Shown: positions 53,621 to 62,610 of the stretch, one piece after another | Layout: each line of letters opens with the position of its first letter | Numbering within the stretch: position 1 is the first letter of the stretch | Assembly: GCA_964497585.1 (NCBI GenBank) | Contig: CAZCDS010000020.1 | Coordinates: forward strand, 1 to 64,000 | Length of the DNA stretch: 64,000 nucleotides | Direction of reading: 5' to 3' | Origin: CAZCDS01 sp964497585 | GTDB taxonomy: Bacteria > Desulfobacterota > Desulfomonilia > Desulfomonilales > Desulfomonilaceae | Notes under the pieces: generated by a model | Databases searched by the model: none | What the model was told of the DNA's origin: nothing | The model's input: the letters and a program-made list of their open reading frames with translations, nothing else | Translations under genes and position numbers: made by a program

Positions 53621-54025
53621 AGATGGACTATCATGTCATACGGACGCAATTGCCTGAAAATCCGCGGGTAACGACACGGTTGTCTTGGGTCTCGTCCGAC
53701 TCACCGACAAATTACGGAGAAACCCGATCCGGGCGCTCTCCAAAACTAAGGGAGCCTAATAGAATCCCACTCTTTATTCGGCCGGGCTCCGAATCAACAA
53801 TGCCGCACCCCTCAAGGAACATGACACGTGCAGAAGGCATACCGCACCTGAGGCCACAAAAATCCGGTCGATGGAGCAGTCCCCTACTATCACAACTTTT
53901 CAGTCTCTCGCCCCCTCAATTTACGGAAAACGAGAGCTTTGGTCAAGACTGGTATCCCACTATTCGGTCGCAGTGCGGGTATTGCTTTCACAATGTTTCG
54001 GGAACTGGTAAGTTCGCTTGCGTGA
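53621..54025. other. Spacer between kinase remnant and rsmB, nothing recognised
   Basis: About 400 bases between divergent reading directions. There is no convincing gene, promoter or repeat; it may contain the lost upstream end of the kinase gene. Confidence 0.4.
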
Positions 54026-54031
54026 GTGAAT

Positions 54032-55402
54032 ATGTCTGCAGTCGAAACACCAGTGACAGAGTCCCGGAATGTGGCGCTCGACGTCTTGGGTGACGTACGC
54101 AAGGGGCGGTTCGCCGAACACGCGCTGTGGGATCAATTAGAGGCTCGGCCGAGCCTTTTGCCGGAAGACCGCTCGCTCGCCACGGAACTGGTCTATGGCG
54201 TGTTGCGATGGCGCGATCGGCTTGACGCGATTATCGAGCGTTGTGTCGAACGTCCCTCAGTGAGAATTGGACCGCGGATCAGAGATATCCTCAGGATCGC
54301 TCTTTATCAGACGTTTCTTCTCGACCGCATTCCGGATCACGCGGCAGTGAACCAGGCGGTCAACCAGGCAGCGGCACGCGCGGGAAAGAAGCCTTCCGGA
54401 TTCGTCAACGCAATCCTGAGGAGGGCCTTGCGAGATCGTGAGAGTGTCGATGTCGAACCATCAGAGGACCCTGAATCTCTCGCCGAATACTATTCCCACC
54501 CACCCTGGCTGGTACGGCGTTGGCTCGCCGACCAGGGCCTTGAAACCACGCTCCGGGTTCTTCGGACCAACAACTGCAGGCCGCCGGTAGTAGTACGAGT
54601 CAACTCGCTGAGAACATCCGCGGGGGATCTTCTCGATTTTTGGAGTCGTGCCGGCATCCGCGCTCAGACGGTTTCCTACCTGCCGGAAGCCCTGATCCTT
54701 ATTTCAGCCGGCGGCCCGGTCCCCTCTCTTCCCGGATTCCGAGAAGGCCTGTTCGTGATGCAGGATCCGGCCGCGCAGATGATCGCGCCGCTGCTCGAAG
54801 TACGACCAAAGGAAACGGTCCTGGACGCGTGCGCGGCTCCCGGAGGGAAGACATCACACCTGGCTGCCCTAGCCGGTGATGACGCGGAAATCATAGCGGT
54901 TGACGCGGACACGCATCGTCTGGCAGACACAGGGAAAAATTTGCGCCGCCTTCGTGTTCGGTGCGTACGCCTCGTTCACGGGGACGCCGCCGACCGAATC
55001 TTCATGAGAAGCCTCGGTTCCTTCGACCGCGTGCTCCTTGATCCACCCTGTTCCAATCTGGGAGTGCTGAGCCGCAGTCCCGAGGTAAGGTATCGAACGA
55101 ACTCTGGTGATCTCAAAACCTTCGCATACCGCCAGCGGCAGATCATCGATGCTGCGGCAGCGGTGGTGAAACCAGGAGGAACACTTGTCTACTCGGTCTG
55201 CACGGTCACTGCCGAAGAGAGCTCGGAGCTGATTGGCCGCTTCCTTGCCGAGCGGCCGGATTTCACCCTCCGGCCGATCACCCCCGATGAATTGCCTATC
55301 CCTGGACTGATTGACAAGCAAGGATACTTCAGATCGTTCCCACCACCCGGCGACATGCATCTTGACGGGTTTTTCGCGGCTCGCCTCCACAGGACCGGAT
55401 AG
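54032..55402 (+). CDS. rsmB: 16S rRNA (cytosine-967 C5)-methyltransferase
   Basis: The 456-residue RsmB has an N-terminal NusB-like RNA-binding domain (ALDVLGDVRKGRFAEHAL, DILRIALYQTFLLDRIPDHA, VNQAVNQAAARAGKKPSGFV). The SAM methyltransferase domain follows with motif I DACAAPGGKTSHLA, the Cys in DPPCSNLGVLSR and the catalytic Cys in VYSVCTVT. It methylates C967 of 16S rRNA. The ATG at 54032 or a GTG two codons earlier is the start. It is alone on the plus strand, ending at 55402. Confidence 0.94.
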   Translation: MSAVETPVTESRNVALDVLGDVRKGRFAEHALWDQLEARPSLLPEDRSLATELVYGVLRWRDRLDAIIERCVERPSVRIGPRIRDILRIALYQTFLLDRIPDHAAVNQAVNQAAARAGKKPSGFVNAILRRALRDRESVDVEPSEDPESLAEYYSHPPWLVRRWLADQGLETTLRVLRTNNCRPPVVVRVNSLRTSAGDLLDFWSRAGIRAQTVSYLPEALILISAGGPVPSLPGFREGLFVMQDPAAQMIAPLLEVRPKETVLDACAAPGGKTSHLAALAGDDAEIIAVDADTHRLADTGKNLRRLRVRCVRLVHGDAADRIFMRSLGSFDRVLLDPPCSNLGVLSRSPEVRYRTNSGDLKTFAYRQRQIIDAAAAVVKPGGTLVYSVCTVTAEESSELIGRFLAERPDFTLRPITPDELPIPGLIDKQGYFRSFPPPGDMHLDGFFAARLHRTG

Positions 55403-56511
55403 TTGGCAATTCTGTGCTCCCGCGTGCAGGCCAAGAAATTCGCGGGCAAGATATCATCGCAACAAACGAGGCTGTCACGGTCGGTGTCATATCTTAAGCT
55501 TGTTGCCGTTCCACCGGGGCTTCCCTCTCACTGGGATGGGGCGCACGAGCGTGTCAAGGACCGGACAATGGGATTCCACTTCTCGCACGGGTTCCTCGAT
55601 TTTCTTCAGGTCCTCCGGAGACGAGTCTCGTCTGAGATCTGAAGACGGCTTCCGCTCGACTGGGATCCCCATTGATCTTGGCTTCAAGTTTCTCGACACA
55701 CTCTTTGATCTGTTCCTGCAAGGATCATCTCCTTACCGCTTTGATTCGGTTGGTGCTGACTCCCACAGGTCAGGGGAGTCCAGGCTTCGACTCGCGGACC
55801 TCCACAATCCGGACGAAATCCCGAAACGTGCCGGATGGCCATTTGCCCGGCAATTGGGAGATGGCAGGCAACGGGTGCAAAGTCATCTCGGTTCTTTGGA
55901 AAGCTAGATCACTCTTTATGGGCAAGGCATCGTTCGACAGCCTGCCGAGCCTGACGAACAGCAGATCTGGATGATCGTATCGTGCCCCTCACCTCGGCCG
56001 TCTCGTTTCCGGGACGTAGGATGGGGTCTTTTTCAGGTCTGCGAGGTAATGGTCCGCAGCTTCGAAACTCCTTTTTTCCTCCTCGCACGGTCTGTTGTGA
56101 TAATCGTGAAATTCCTGCAGCGGGCTCCGTTCCGTCTGAGCTACATTCTTCTTCCCCTTGAGTTCAGCGAGTTTCTTATCGCGGATCTCCCGTGCCTCGT
56201 TTGTCTGTTGCCGCGCACGCTGGCGTGTGGTATCGTCCGGTCTGCCAAGAACCGGTTCTGGAACTCGTATCTCTTCACACACAGTTTGTGGATCGAGACC
56301 GGGCCGCATCCAGCCTGCTTCAGGTCGAAATCTTCGATGGAAAAATCGGGCAGCCACGTTAGTAAGACCGCCGTGCGTCGAGTCTCGCCCGTGCCGAGGG
56401 GGCTCGTGAAGTTTGGTTGGCCGGTCGAAGCGCGGTTGACATCGACACTCCGGGCCGGTGCGTCGGGAAGAAACACGCTCTCCAGGCGGCTGTGACTTCA
56501 AGGAGACTGCT
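55403..56511. other. Long stretch with only doubtful coding remnants
   Basis: About 1.1 kb between rsmB and the phosphatase gene. On the minus strand it contains a possible broken small gene (55487-55721). A Lys/Glu-rich frame (about 55989-56350; EIRDKKLAELKGKKNVAQTE) ends in PSYVPETRRPR but has no start signal of its own. Neither matches a family I know. Confidence 0.4.
55487..55721 (-). pseudogene. Possible frameshifted small gene
   Basis: A TTG at 55721 with AAGGAG seven bases upstream opens QEQIKECVEKLEAKINGD, a good helical N-terminus. That frame then runs into poor sequence and stops. The overlapping frame continues plausibly (DSSPEDLKKIEEPVREVESH, then KPRWNGNKLKI) to 55487. One frameshift near 55650 would join them into a 77-residue protein. 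No family is recognised. Confidence 0.3.
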
Positions 56512-58227
56512 ATGAGGATTCGCACGCGACTGTCCTTATCGTACCTGATCGTCATCGTCCTCACAGGAGCTGCGATGATGGTTTTGGCAGATGCGATGGT
56601 TAAGGGCCTTGCTGAAAAGAACCTCAAGTCAGCCGACAGCGCGGTGAAGGATGTCACTGAGAAAACCTATCGATTATCAAAGCGAATCCTGACAGCTTAC
56701 GGGGAACAAACTGTGGAGCTAAAAGCCGAAGAGGTGGCTGCCAGCCTGGCGCTCGCGCTCCAAGGCAAGGACCTGGGAAACTACCCCGCGCTGAGGAAGG
56801 ATCGGGAACTCCGCAAAATGGCTACACAGGACGTTTATTCCTCCGAGGGCGTGGCCGGGTACGTGGATGTTCTGGACAACAAGGGCGTATCGGTGTGGCA
56901 TCCCAATAAGAGTGTGGAAGGCAGAAACTTCAGCGAATGGGCGGACAAGTATCCCGAAATGTGGAGACTGGTACAACGCTCGTTCCATGAGAAAATAGTA
57001 AAGGGCTATTACACCTTTATCGATAGGAACAATCGCACGCGTCGGAAGTACATGGTCCTTGTTCAGATTTTCGGCACCCCGTTTATCGTGGTCACGGCGG
57101 TGAACATCGATCGGTACTTCCTCCCGGTTCATGCGGAGATCCGTCGGGCCCAGAATAAAGCCCTGGAGACTGCCGAACGCGCAATCAAGCAGTCTGCCGG
57201 GACCACCCGCAAAGAAGTGACTGTGATGGGAGTGCTGGGGGGAATAGTCCTCCTCGTCGTCATCGGCGGCGTGGGCCTCTGGATTGCGCGGTCACTCGCT
57301 GACCCGGTCATGCGGTTGACGACAGGCGTGGAACAGATCGGGAAGGGCAACTTCCGCGCCAAGGTGGAAGAACGCGGTTCGGACGAGGTCAAGGAGCTGG
57401 CTCGTACCTTCAACCAGCTCGGGGATAGGTTGAGCCAATACATGGATAATCTCTGGGAGGCCACAGCGTCAAAGCAGAGAATCGAGAGCGAGCTTTCCAT
57501 TGCAGCCGAGATTCAGCGGAGTCTCATCCCGCGCACTTTTCCTCCTTTCCCGGAACGCGACGAATTTGAGATCTATGCGCTTATGCACCCAGCCAGAGCT
57601 GTGGGCGGAGACTTCTATGACTTCTTTTTCGTGGACTCCGACAAGCTCTTCTTCACCATTTGCGACGTCTCAGGCAAAGGAGTCCCCGCTGCCCTTTATA
57701 TGGCCGTCACGAGATCTCTCGTCGGAGCGGCCGCTCGGGACGGAATGGAGCCGGACAAGCTTCTGAACCGGGTCAATCGAGAACTGTGCAGTGGGAATGA
57801 TACATACATGTTCTCTACAGCCTTCTGCGGTACCTTGAGCCTGAGCACCGGTAGACTTGCCTACGCCAACGCCGGCCACGAGTCGCCCCTGCTGATCCGT
57901 GATCGCAAAGATGTGGACTTCCTTGGCCCGCCGGGAGGACCTGTCCTTGGGCTCTTCGAGGACGAAACGTTTGCTCTTGAGAATCTCTCTTTGGAACCGG
58001 GCGATACGCTGTTCGTCTATACCGACGGTGTCACGGAGGCCACGGACAGGGCGAACGGGTTCTTTACCAGGGAGAGGCTTTTTCAATCATTGACGGAACG
58101 CTCGGACAGGTCTGCCACCGATCTTGTTGAAGGGGTGCTCGAGGAAATCCGGAACTTCGCCGCGGGAGTTCCTCAGGCGGACGACATAACCATGCTGGCT
58201 CTTCAACTTCGGAGCAAGAATTCGTAA
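56512..58227 (+). CDS. Membrane-bound SpoIIE/RsbU-type serine phosphatase with Cache and HAMP domains
   Basis: The 571-residue protein has an N-terminal membrane helix (LSLSYLIVIVLTGAAMMVLA) and an extracytoplasmic Cache-like sensor (about 35-225; GVAGYVDVLDNKGVSVWHPN). A second helix follows (GVLGGIVLLVVIGGVGLWIA), then a HAMP linker (MRLTTGVEQIGKGNF) and a PP2C-type SpoIIE domain with PARAVGGDFYDFF, ICDVSGKGVPAALYM and the terminal QADDITMLAL metal ligands. AAGGAG precedes the ATG at 56512. It would dephosphorylate the STAS antagonist encoded next in response to an external signal. Confidence 0.93.
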   Translation: MRIRTRLSLSYLIVIVLTGAAMMVLADAMVKGLAEKNLKSADSAVKDVTEKTYRLSKRILTAYGEQTVELKAEEVAASLALALQGKDLGNYPALRKDRELRKMATQDVYSSEGVAGYVDVLDNKGVSVWHPNKSVEGRNFSEWADKYPEMWRLVQRSFHEKIVKGYYTFIDRNNRTRRKYMVLVQIFGTPFIVVTAVNIDRYFLPVHAEIRRAQNKALETAERAIKQSAGTTRKEVTVMGVLGGIVLLVVIGGVGLWIARSLADPVMRLTTGVEQIGKGNFRAKVEERGSDEVKELARTFNQLGDRLSQYMDNLWEATASKQRIESELSIAAEIQRSLIPRTFPPFPERDEFEIYALMHPARAVGGDFYDFFFVDSDKLFFTICDVSGKGVPAALYMAVTRSLVGAAARDGMEPDKLLNRVNRELCSGNDTYMFSTAFCGTLSLSTGRLAYANAGHESPLLIRDRKDVDFLGPPGGPVLGLFEDETFALENLSLEPGDTLFVYTDGVTEATDRANGFFTRERLFQSLTERSDRSATDLVEGVLEEIRNFAAGVPQADDITMLALQLRSKNS

Positions 58228-58325
58228 GGTCAGTATGTTGACGCTCAAGGCCGAATTTACTGGTATCGGAACCACGGGCAGGGGTATGTTGGACCCGACC
58301 GTGAACTTTTGTGAAGGGAGACGCC

Positions 58326-58670
58326 ATGGACCTGCGCGTGATCAAGGCCGACGGACAGGTGACCCACGTGGCATTGTCGGGCAAACTCGACGTCGAAGGC
58401 GAGCAACTAATCGGCGATCGGTTCAGAGGGCTCATTGAATCCTCCGGAACGGATTTCCTGGTGGACATGAGCGAAGTGTCGTATCTGGCTTCTCTCGGGA
58501 TCAAGTTGCTCTTTGCCGGGGCCAAAGAGTTGGCCGCGGGGGGGAAGAAGATGGTGGTACTCGATCCCCAGCCCATGGTCGAGGAAACCCTCCAGACCTC
58601 CGGCACCGTCAAGTTTATACCGATAGCTCACGGCGAAGAGAAAGCCATGGGGATGCTCAGCCGCGAGTAG
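58326..58670 (+). CDS. STAS-domain anti-sigma factor antagonist (SpoIIAA/RsbV-like)
   Basis: The 114-residue STAS protein has the strand-helix pattern DLRVIKADGQVTHVALSGKLD and the phosphorylation loop FLVDMSEVSYLASLGIKLL. The Ser of YLASLGI is the residue phosphorylated by RsbW-like kinases. GGGAGA six bases before the ATG at 58326 sets the start. It lies 98 bases after the phosphatase gene and 188 bases before the kinase gene, forming a compact partner-switching module. Confidence 0.9.
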   Translation: MDLRVIKADGQVTHVALSGKLDVEGEQLIGDRFRGLIESSGTDFLVDMSEVSYLASLGIKLLFAGAKELAAGGKKMVVLDPQPMVEETLQTSGTVKFIPIAHGEEKAMGMLSRE

Positions 58671-58858
58671 GGGCGCTCCACCAGCAGGGCTGATAGCTTT
58701 CCACTAGCCGCACGACTATGGTACGTTACAAGATTGCAGGCCGATTGCTCCGCGCGAATGTTTTACAGAACCGGCCTGACACTGCGGTCCCTGCGGGCAT
58801 GGAGCCGAGGCTGATCAACAAAGGCCCGTACGGATCGGGAATACTAGTGCCTGGCGCC

Positions 58859-59281
58859 ATGAACGACAAATTGACCATCTCCATGAGCAATGACATGGCC
58901 GCACTCACAAGGTTGATGGGACGAGCAAACACGTTTTTCGAGGATCGCGGCCTGCCGAAAAGAGTAGTCCATACAGCAAACCTTGCGCTGGAAGAGATCC
59001 TGACCAACGTGGTCAAGTACGCGTACCCGGATGCAGCCGAACACCAGATAAGCGTCAGCATCGAACTCAGCAGTCAGGAACTGGTGATCCTTTTTTCCGA
59101 CGACGGCCTGGAGTTCAACCCCGTCACCTGTCCGGAGCCCCAGTTAAAGGAATCTATCCTGGACTCCCAGACTGGAGGACTGGGCATCCATTTGGTCCGA
59201 CAGACTGTCGATTCACTGGACTACCGCCGCGAAGGGGAGCGAAACCTTGTGACGATCAAGATCTGTTGCCGAGTGGAATGA
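58859..59281 (+). CDS. RsbW/SpoIIAB-like anti-sigma factor serine kinase (HATPase_c)
   Basis: The 140-residue GHKL ATPase has the N-box ALEEILTNVVKYAY, G1 box ILFSDDGLEFNP and G2 box GGLGIHLVRQTVDSLDY, as in small anti-sigma kinases. It should bind and phosphorylate the STAS protein encoded just before, and hold either a sigma factor or another target when free. The start is taken as the Met at 58859; the frame is open further upstream to 58718 without a clear ribosome site. No sigma factor gene is nearby, so the final target is unknown. Confidence 0.88.
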   Translation: MNDKLTISMSNDMAALTRLMGRANTFFEDRGLPKRVVHTANLALEEILTNVVKYAYPDAAEHQISVSIELSSQELVILFSDDGLEFNPVTCPEPQLKESILDSQTGGLGIHLVRQTVDSLDYRREGERNLVTIKICCRVE

Positions 59282-59516
59282 CCTGCGTTGCATTTTGGGG
59301 CGGGAGAGAGAGTGAAGCCACACCCGTGTGTCTTCACGTGGGTGGTACCGATTCACGCTCAGACACTTGAGATTCACCCTTGGATAGCTAGAGGAGAAGT
59401 ATCGGCGAGAAAGGCTCGTACCAGGCCTTTGGGGAAGCGGACCAGGTCCTCGGGAGGCGGCGAGCTTCCCTTGCCCCGTCGAAGGCTCTCCCTTTGATAG
59501 CGCTCCAGCGCGTGAT

Positions 59517-60263
59517 TCAGCTCCTGGAGGCGAACTTCTCCGCGGGATCCCCGCCGTAGAAGCTCTGCAGCTCCTCGTAGAGGTCCGGCAGGAGTTTCTT
59601 CATCTTGCGAGGCTTCTCAAAGTAAGATTCAGTGGCCACCGCAAAGAACTCGGCCTCGTTGGTGGCCCCGTACATATCCAGAACCTTTCGTTCCCTCTTC
59701 TTGCCCTTCTGGAGATTCAGGTAATGTAGGCTCAGGATTTGGGCCCAGGGGCCGTAATCCGCCAGACTCTTCAGCTTCGGGGTGCCGTCGAACGCGCCGT
59801 CGCCCCCGCGGTCAAGCACATGCGCAAACTCGTGTATTGCGGTATCGTGCGCGTCCCTTTGATCGGCCAGTCCGTGAAGCACCGCGGGCCAGGAGAGAAC
59901 CACCGTGCCCCAGTCAGATACCTCCCCCAGTATTGCATCTTCCTGGTCGGGGTGTTTGTACACGTACGGGTACACGAGAATCTCCGAAACGCGGTCGTAG
60001 TACGATAGATCCAGGTGCAAGACGAGCCTGGCTGCACAGGCTGAAATGACCACACGCACCTCGTCCGTGATTTCCATTCCTTCGATGCCCGTGAACTCTT
60101 TTTCCCAGGCAAATACTTTCAGAAGATCCTTAAAGCGGGCGGCCAAGTCATCGGGAAGCTGCTGATAAAAGGGCACGTGCTGCACCAAAATCGATTCCCA
60201 TTCCTGTGGAAAGGGTCTGGCAGCCAGTTTCCTGCGTTTCCATCTGCGAAGGAGTCCGAACAT
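59517..60263 (-). CDS. mtfA: Zinc-dependent peptidase, MtfA family (M90)
   Basis: The 248-residue protein shows the MtfA pattern: IPLFAWEKEFTGI-like opening KVFAWEKEFTGIEGMEITDE, VVISACAARLVLHL, VLSWPAVLHG and the zinc motif HEFAH (144-148). The third ligand is a Glu in NEAEFFAVATESYFE. In E. coli MtfA is a cytoplasmic peptidase linked to the Mlc regulator and glucose uptake; no Mlc is seen here, so the target may differ. The start at 60263 (MFGLLRRWKRRK) is typical. Confidence 0.92.
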   Translation of the reverse strand: MFGLLRRWKRRKLAARPFPQEWESILVQHVPFYQQLPDDLAARFKDLLKVFAWEKEFTGIEGMEITDEVRVVISACAARLVLHLDLSYYDRVSEILVYPYVYKHPDQEDAILGEVSDWGTVVLSWPAVLHGLADQRDAHDTAIHEFAHVLDRGGDGAFDGTPKLKSLADYGPWAQILSLHYLNLQKGKKRERKVLDMYGATNEAEFFAVATESYFEKPRKMKKLLPDLYEELQSFYGGDPAEKFASRS

Positions 60264-60423
60264 GGCGCCAGACTAGCATGAGACGTGGATGCCTGCAAAT
60301 GGAGAAGGGTTTGGGGTTGACGAGTGGCACATATCTTGATAAGGTGCTACTCCCTGCTCTGTTGAGGGAACAGTGGGGCTCCGTAACCTGGGGAGGGGCC
60401 GGCGAAAGAGGTAGAGGTCCAAC

Positions 60424-61047
60424 GTGCACATATCTGAAGGTGTTTTGAGCGCTCCGGTGATCGCTAGCGGCTTCGTTTTCAGCGCAGCGGGCGTAGCGGT
60501 GGGATTACGAAAGATGGATTACGACAAGCTACCGGAAGTGGCTGTCTTGTCGTCGGTCTTCTTCATGGCTTCATTGGTGCACGTTCCAATAGGTCCTTCC
60601 GCGGTCCACTTGATCCTTCCGGGCGTCTGCGGCCTCTTGCTTGGCTGGACCGCATTCCCGGCCATTCTCATGGGATTGGCCCTTCAGGCGTTGTTGTTCC
60701 AGTATGGAGGTCTCACCTCCCTGGGAGCGAACACGTTCAACATGGCATTCCCCGCCGTGCTTATGGGATTGAGCTGTGGGAGATTCGTCGGAAGTGAGAC
60801 CCCCGGTGTTCGGTGGACAGCGGAATTCCTCTGTGGATCCGGAGCGGTCTTCCTGTCGGGTTGCCTGGTGGCGTCCGCGTTGATGCTGACCGACAAATCC
60901 TTTCAATGGGCCGCGTTTGCCGTAGTTGCAGCCCATGTTCCCGTCATGATCGTTGAAGGGTTCATAACGGTTTTCGTTATAGAGTTTGTGAGAAGAGTGA
61001 GACCGGAGATGCTTCCTTCGTGGGGGAGGCAGCCGGTCTCATCGTGA
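60424..61047 (+). CDS. cbiM: Cobalt/nickel ECF transporter S component (CbiM/NikM-like)
   Basis: The 207-residue membrane protein starts at a GTG encoding MHISEGVLSAPVI. The very N-terminal Met-His is the metal-binding end of CbiM/NikM and explains why the start must be exact. The helices include LILPGVCGLLLGWTAFPAIL and GANTFNMAFPAVLMGL, typical for the family; six to seven helices are visible. GAGG lies at a usable distance upstream. An accessory protein follows 16 bases downstream. CbiQ and CbiO (the T and A units) are not in the window, and no cobalamin riboswitch precedes this gene. Confidence 0.9.
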   Translation: MHISEGVLSAPVIASGFVFSAAGVAVGLRKMDYDKLPEVAVLSSVFFMASLVHVPIGPSAVHLILPGVCGLLLGWTAFPAILMGLALQALLFQYGGLTSLGANTFNMAFPAVLMGLSCGRFVGSETPGVRWTAEFLCGSGAVFLSGCLVASALMLTDKSFQWAAFAVVAAHVPVMIVEGFITVFVIEFVRRVRPEMLPSWGRQPVSS

Positions 61048-61063
61048 GGGGGTCGAAGAGCAT

Positions 61064-61741
61064 ATGAAGCATACGTCTTCTTTCCCGGGAAGTGCATTTG
61101 GCTATGAGATAATTGGTCTGGTGGTGATCGTGGCAATAATGCTGTTGGCTGATCCCTGTTCTGCTCACAGGGTCCGCGTCTTTGCCTACGTGGAGGGCGA
61201 CACGGTACGCGTGGAGGGCTACTTCAGCAAGACGCGCAAGGCGATGAACTGTCCTGTCGAAGTTTTCGATTCGCTCGGAAGAAGGATGCTCGTGGGAAAG
61301 ACTGATAGTGATGGCCGTTTTTCCTTTCCCGTAGCGGACTTGAAGGATGTCCGTGGAGGCCTGAAGATCGTACTCGTTGCCGGCGAGGGGCACCGGGCAG
61401 AGTACTCGCTTGGTGCGGACGAGCTGCCCGCCTCTCGCAAGACTGAACGCGAGTCCGTGCAAGGGCGGAGAGTAGCCGGGGCTGCGGAATCACCGAAAAC
61501 GAGCACATCGGAAGTCGCGAGCTCCAGGTCCATGGATCTGAAACAAGTCGAACGAATGATCAAAGAGGCCGTCAAGGAGGAGAATAAGCCGATCATACGC
61601 ATGCTGGGACAGCAACAGAAATTGCTCATCGAGATGCGGGATAGGGGGCCTCTCCTCAGGGACGTCGTTGGAGGAATCGGCTGGATTCTGGGGATCCTTG
61701 GCGTGGCCGCCTACTTCATGAGTCGCAATCGCAAGCGTTGA
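61064..61741 (+). CDS. Metal-transport accessory protein (NikL-like)
   Basis: The 225-residue protein has a signal anchor (EIIGLVVIVAIMLLADPCSA) and then a mature part starting with His (HRVRVFAYVEGDTVRVEGYF) that forms a carboxypeptidase-regulatory-like beta domain (CPVEVFDSLGRRMLVGKTDSDGRFSFPV). A Ser/Thr-rich linker, a helical stretch (VERMIKEAVKEENKPIIRML) and a C-terminal membrane helix (GIGWILGILGVAAYFMS) complete it. This layout is that of NikL, the extra subunit of Ni/Co ECF transporters, encoded next to NikM. With the preceding gene it suggests a metal uptake unit whose ATPase is elsewhere. Confidence 0.78.
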   Translation: MKHTSSFPGSAFGYEIIGLVVIVAIMLLADPCSAHRVRVFAYVEGDTVRVEGYFSKTRKAMNCPVEVFDSLGRRMLVGKTDSDGRFSFPVADLKDVRGGLKIVLVAGEGHRAEYSLGADELPASRKTERESVQGRRVAGAAESPKTSTSEVASSRSMDLKQVERMIKEAVKEENKPIIRMLGQQQKLLIEMRDRGPLLRDVVGGIGWILGILGVAAYFMSRNRKR

Positions 61742-62123
61742 AAGACCGGTCGAGGACGTTGCGAAGCGCCGCCAGCGGGCACTCCTGCGCTCACCATTCT
61801 TCCTTCTCTCTCGACTCGTGCCGACTTCTCTGCATTGACAGGGGCAATCCCGCGGGACGCGCGAGCCTTACCTTACTGACATAACACTGTCATTCCGCCT
61901 GCGGCTGTGTTTCCGTCCTGGTCTTTCGTACGAACCCCGTCGACGGGGATACCTTCGTGCACGCGCCACACCCAATACGTCATTCTGAGATTGGCGCGCA
62001 GATTGTTCGAGAGACGGCACTCTCTGGGCATTATAGGGCGTCATTCTTTTCTGTCGCGCCCCATCGAGTTCGGAAGTCATTAAGCCGTGAGGTCGCTATG
62101 CGAATGAGGAATTCCGTCAGGGT
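61742..62123. other. Spacer with scattered GTCATTC words
   Basis: About 380 bases between convergent genes. The word GTCATTC occurs near 61889, 61979 and 62038, reminiscent of dispersed GTCATTC-type intergenic repeats. No gene or terminator is clear. Confidence 0.35.
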
Positions 62124-62477
62124 CTAACGCGCATTCTTCTTCGCGCCTGCGCCAGTGGAACGAGCGCGGGGCCGGCGCGTTTGCGGTGGGACGTATGTAG
62201 GCTTACTCCCGTTGCCCTGCCCCGACCGCGCGGAACCGGGACTTTGCGTCGGTTGATAGTAGTTGTACTGATATTGATACTGGTTGCCCTGGTAGGTCTG
62301 CTGCGGCTGTTGGTACGGGGCAGCCTGCCCGTAATAGCCTGCCATTCCACGGAAGTAGTCCGGACCTTCGCTCCAGAAGATCTCCGACGGACATCAACTC
62401 GAGCCCGCTGCGGGTGGAACATAGACCGCGAGCATGAGGATTATCAACACGACCGGCAAGAGTCTCAAATGATGCAT
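62124..62477 (-). CDS. Small exported Gln/Tyr-rich protein interrupted by an in-frame TGA
   Basis: A minus-strand ATG at 62477 with AAAGGGGG ahead opens a clean signal peptide (LPVVLIILMLAVYVPPAAG). At codon 28 (62394-62396) a TGA interrupts the frame, directly followed by TGT (Cys). The same frame then continues CPSEIFWSEGPDYFRGM, a Tyr/Gln-rich tract (YYGQAAPYQQPQQ, QYQYQYNYY) and a basic tail ending AGAKKNAR. The signal peptide and the mature part fit one gene. The TGA may be a nonsense mutation of Trp or Arg, a selenocysteine codon, or a sequence error. No family is recognised. Confidence 0.5.
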
Positions 62478-62610
62478 AGCGCCCCCTTTTTCCCGACGAT
62501 CAACCGGTTATCAGGTCGGACGAGTCCTCTCTGCGGACCGAAAGATGTCATTTTCCCACCCCTTTTGTCAAGAGTCTTGGAGGAAGCGCTCCCCTGGCTT
62601 GCACTCGCCG

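Noticed and set aside
55989..56657. Minus-strand frame overlapping the start of the SpoIIE phosphatase gene
   Set aside because: Its first third is antisense to the phosphatase and the rest lacks a start; only a weak Lys/Glu-rich stretch suggests an old remnant.
60324..60338. Sigma-54-like TGGCAC-N5-TTGA upstream of cbiM
   Set aside because: The -12 element has GA in place of the invariant GC, and there is a TTGACG nearby that suits sigma-70 as well.
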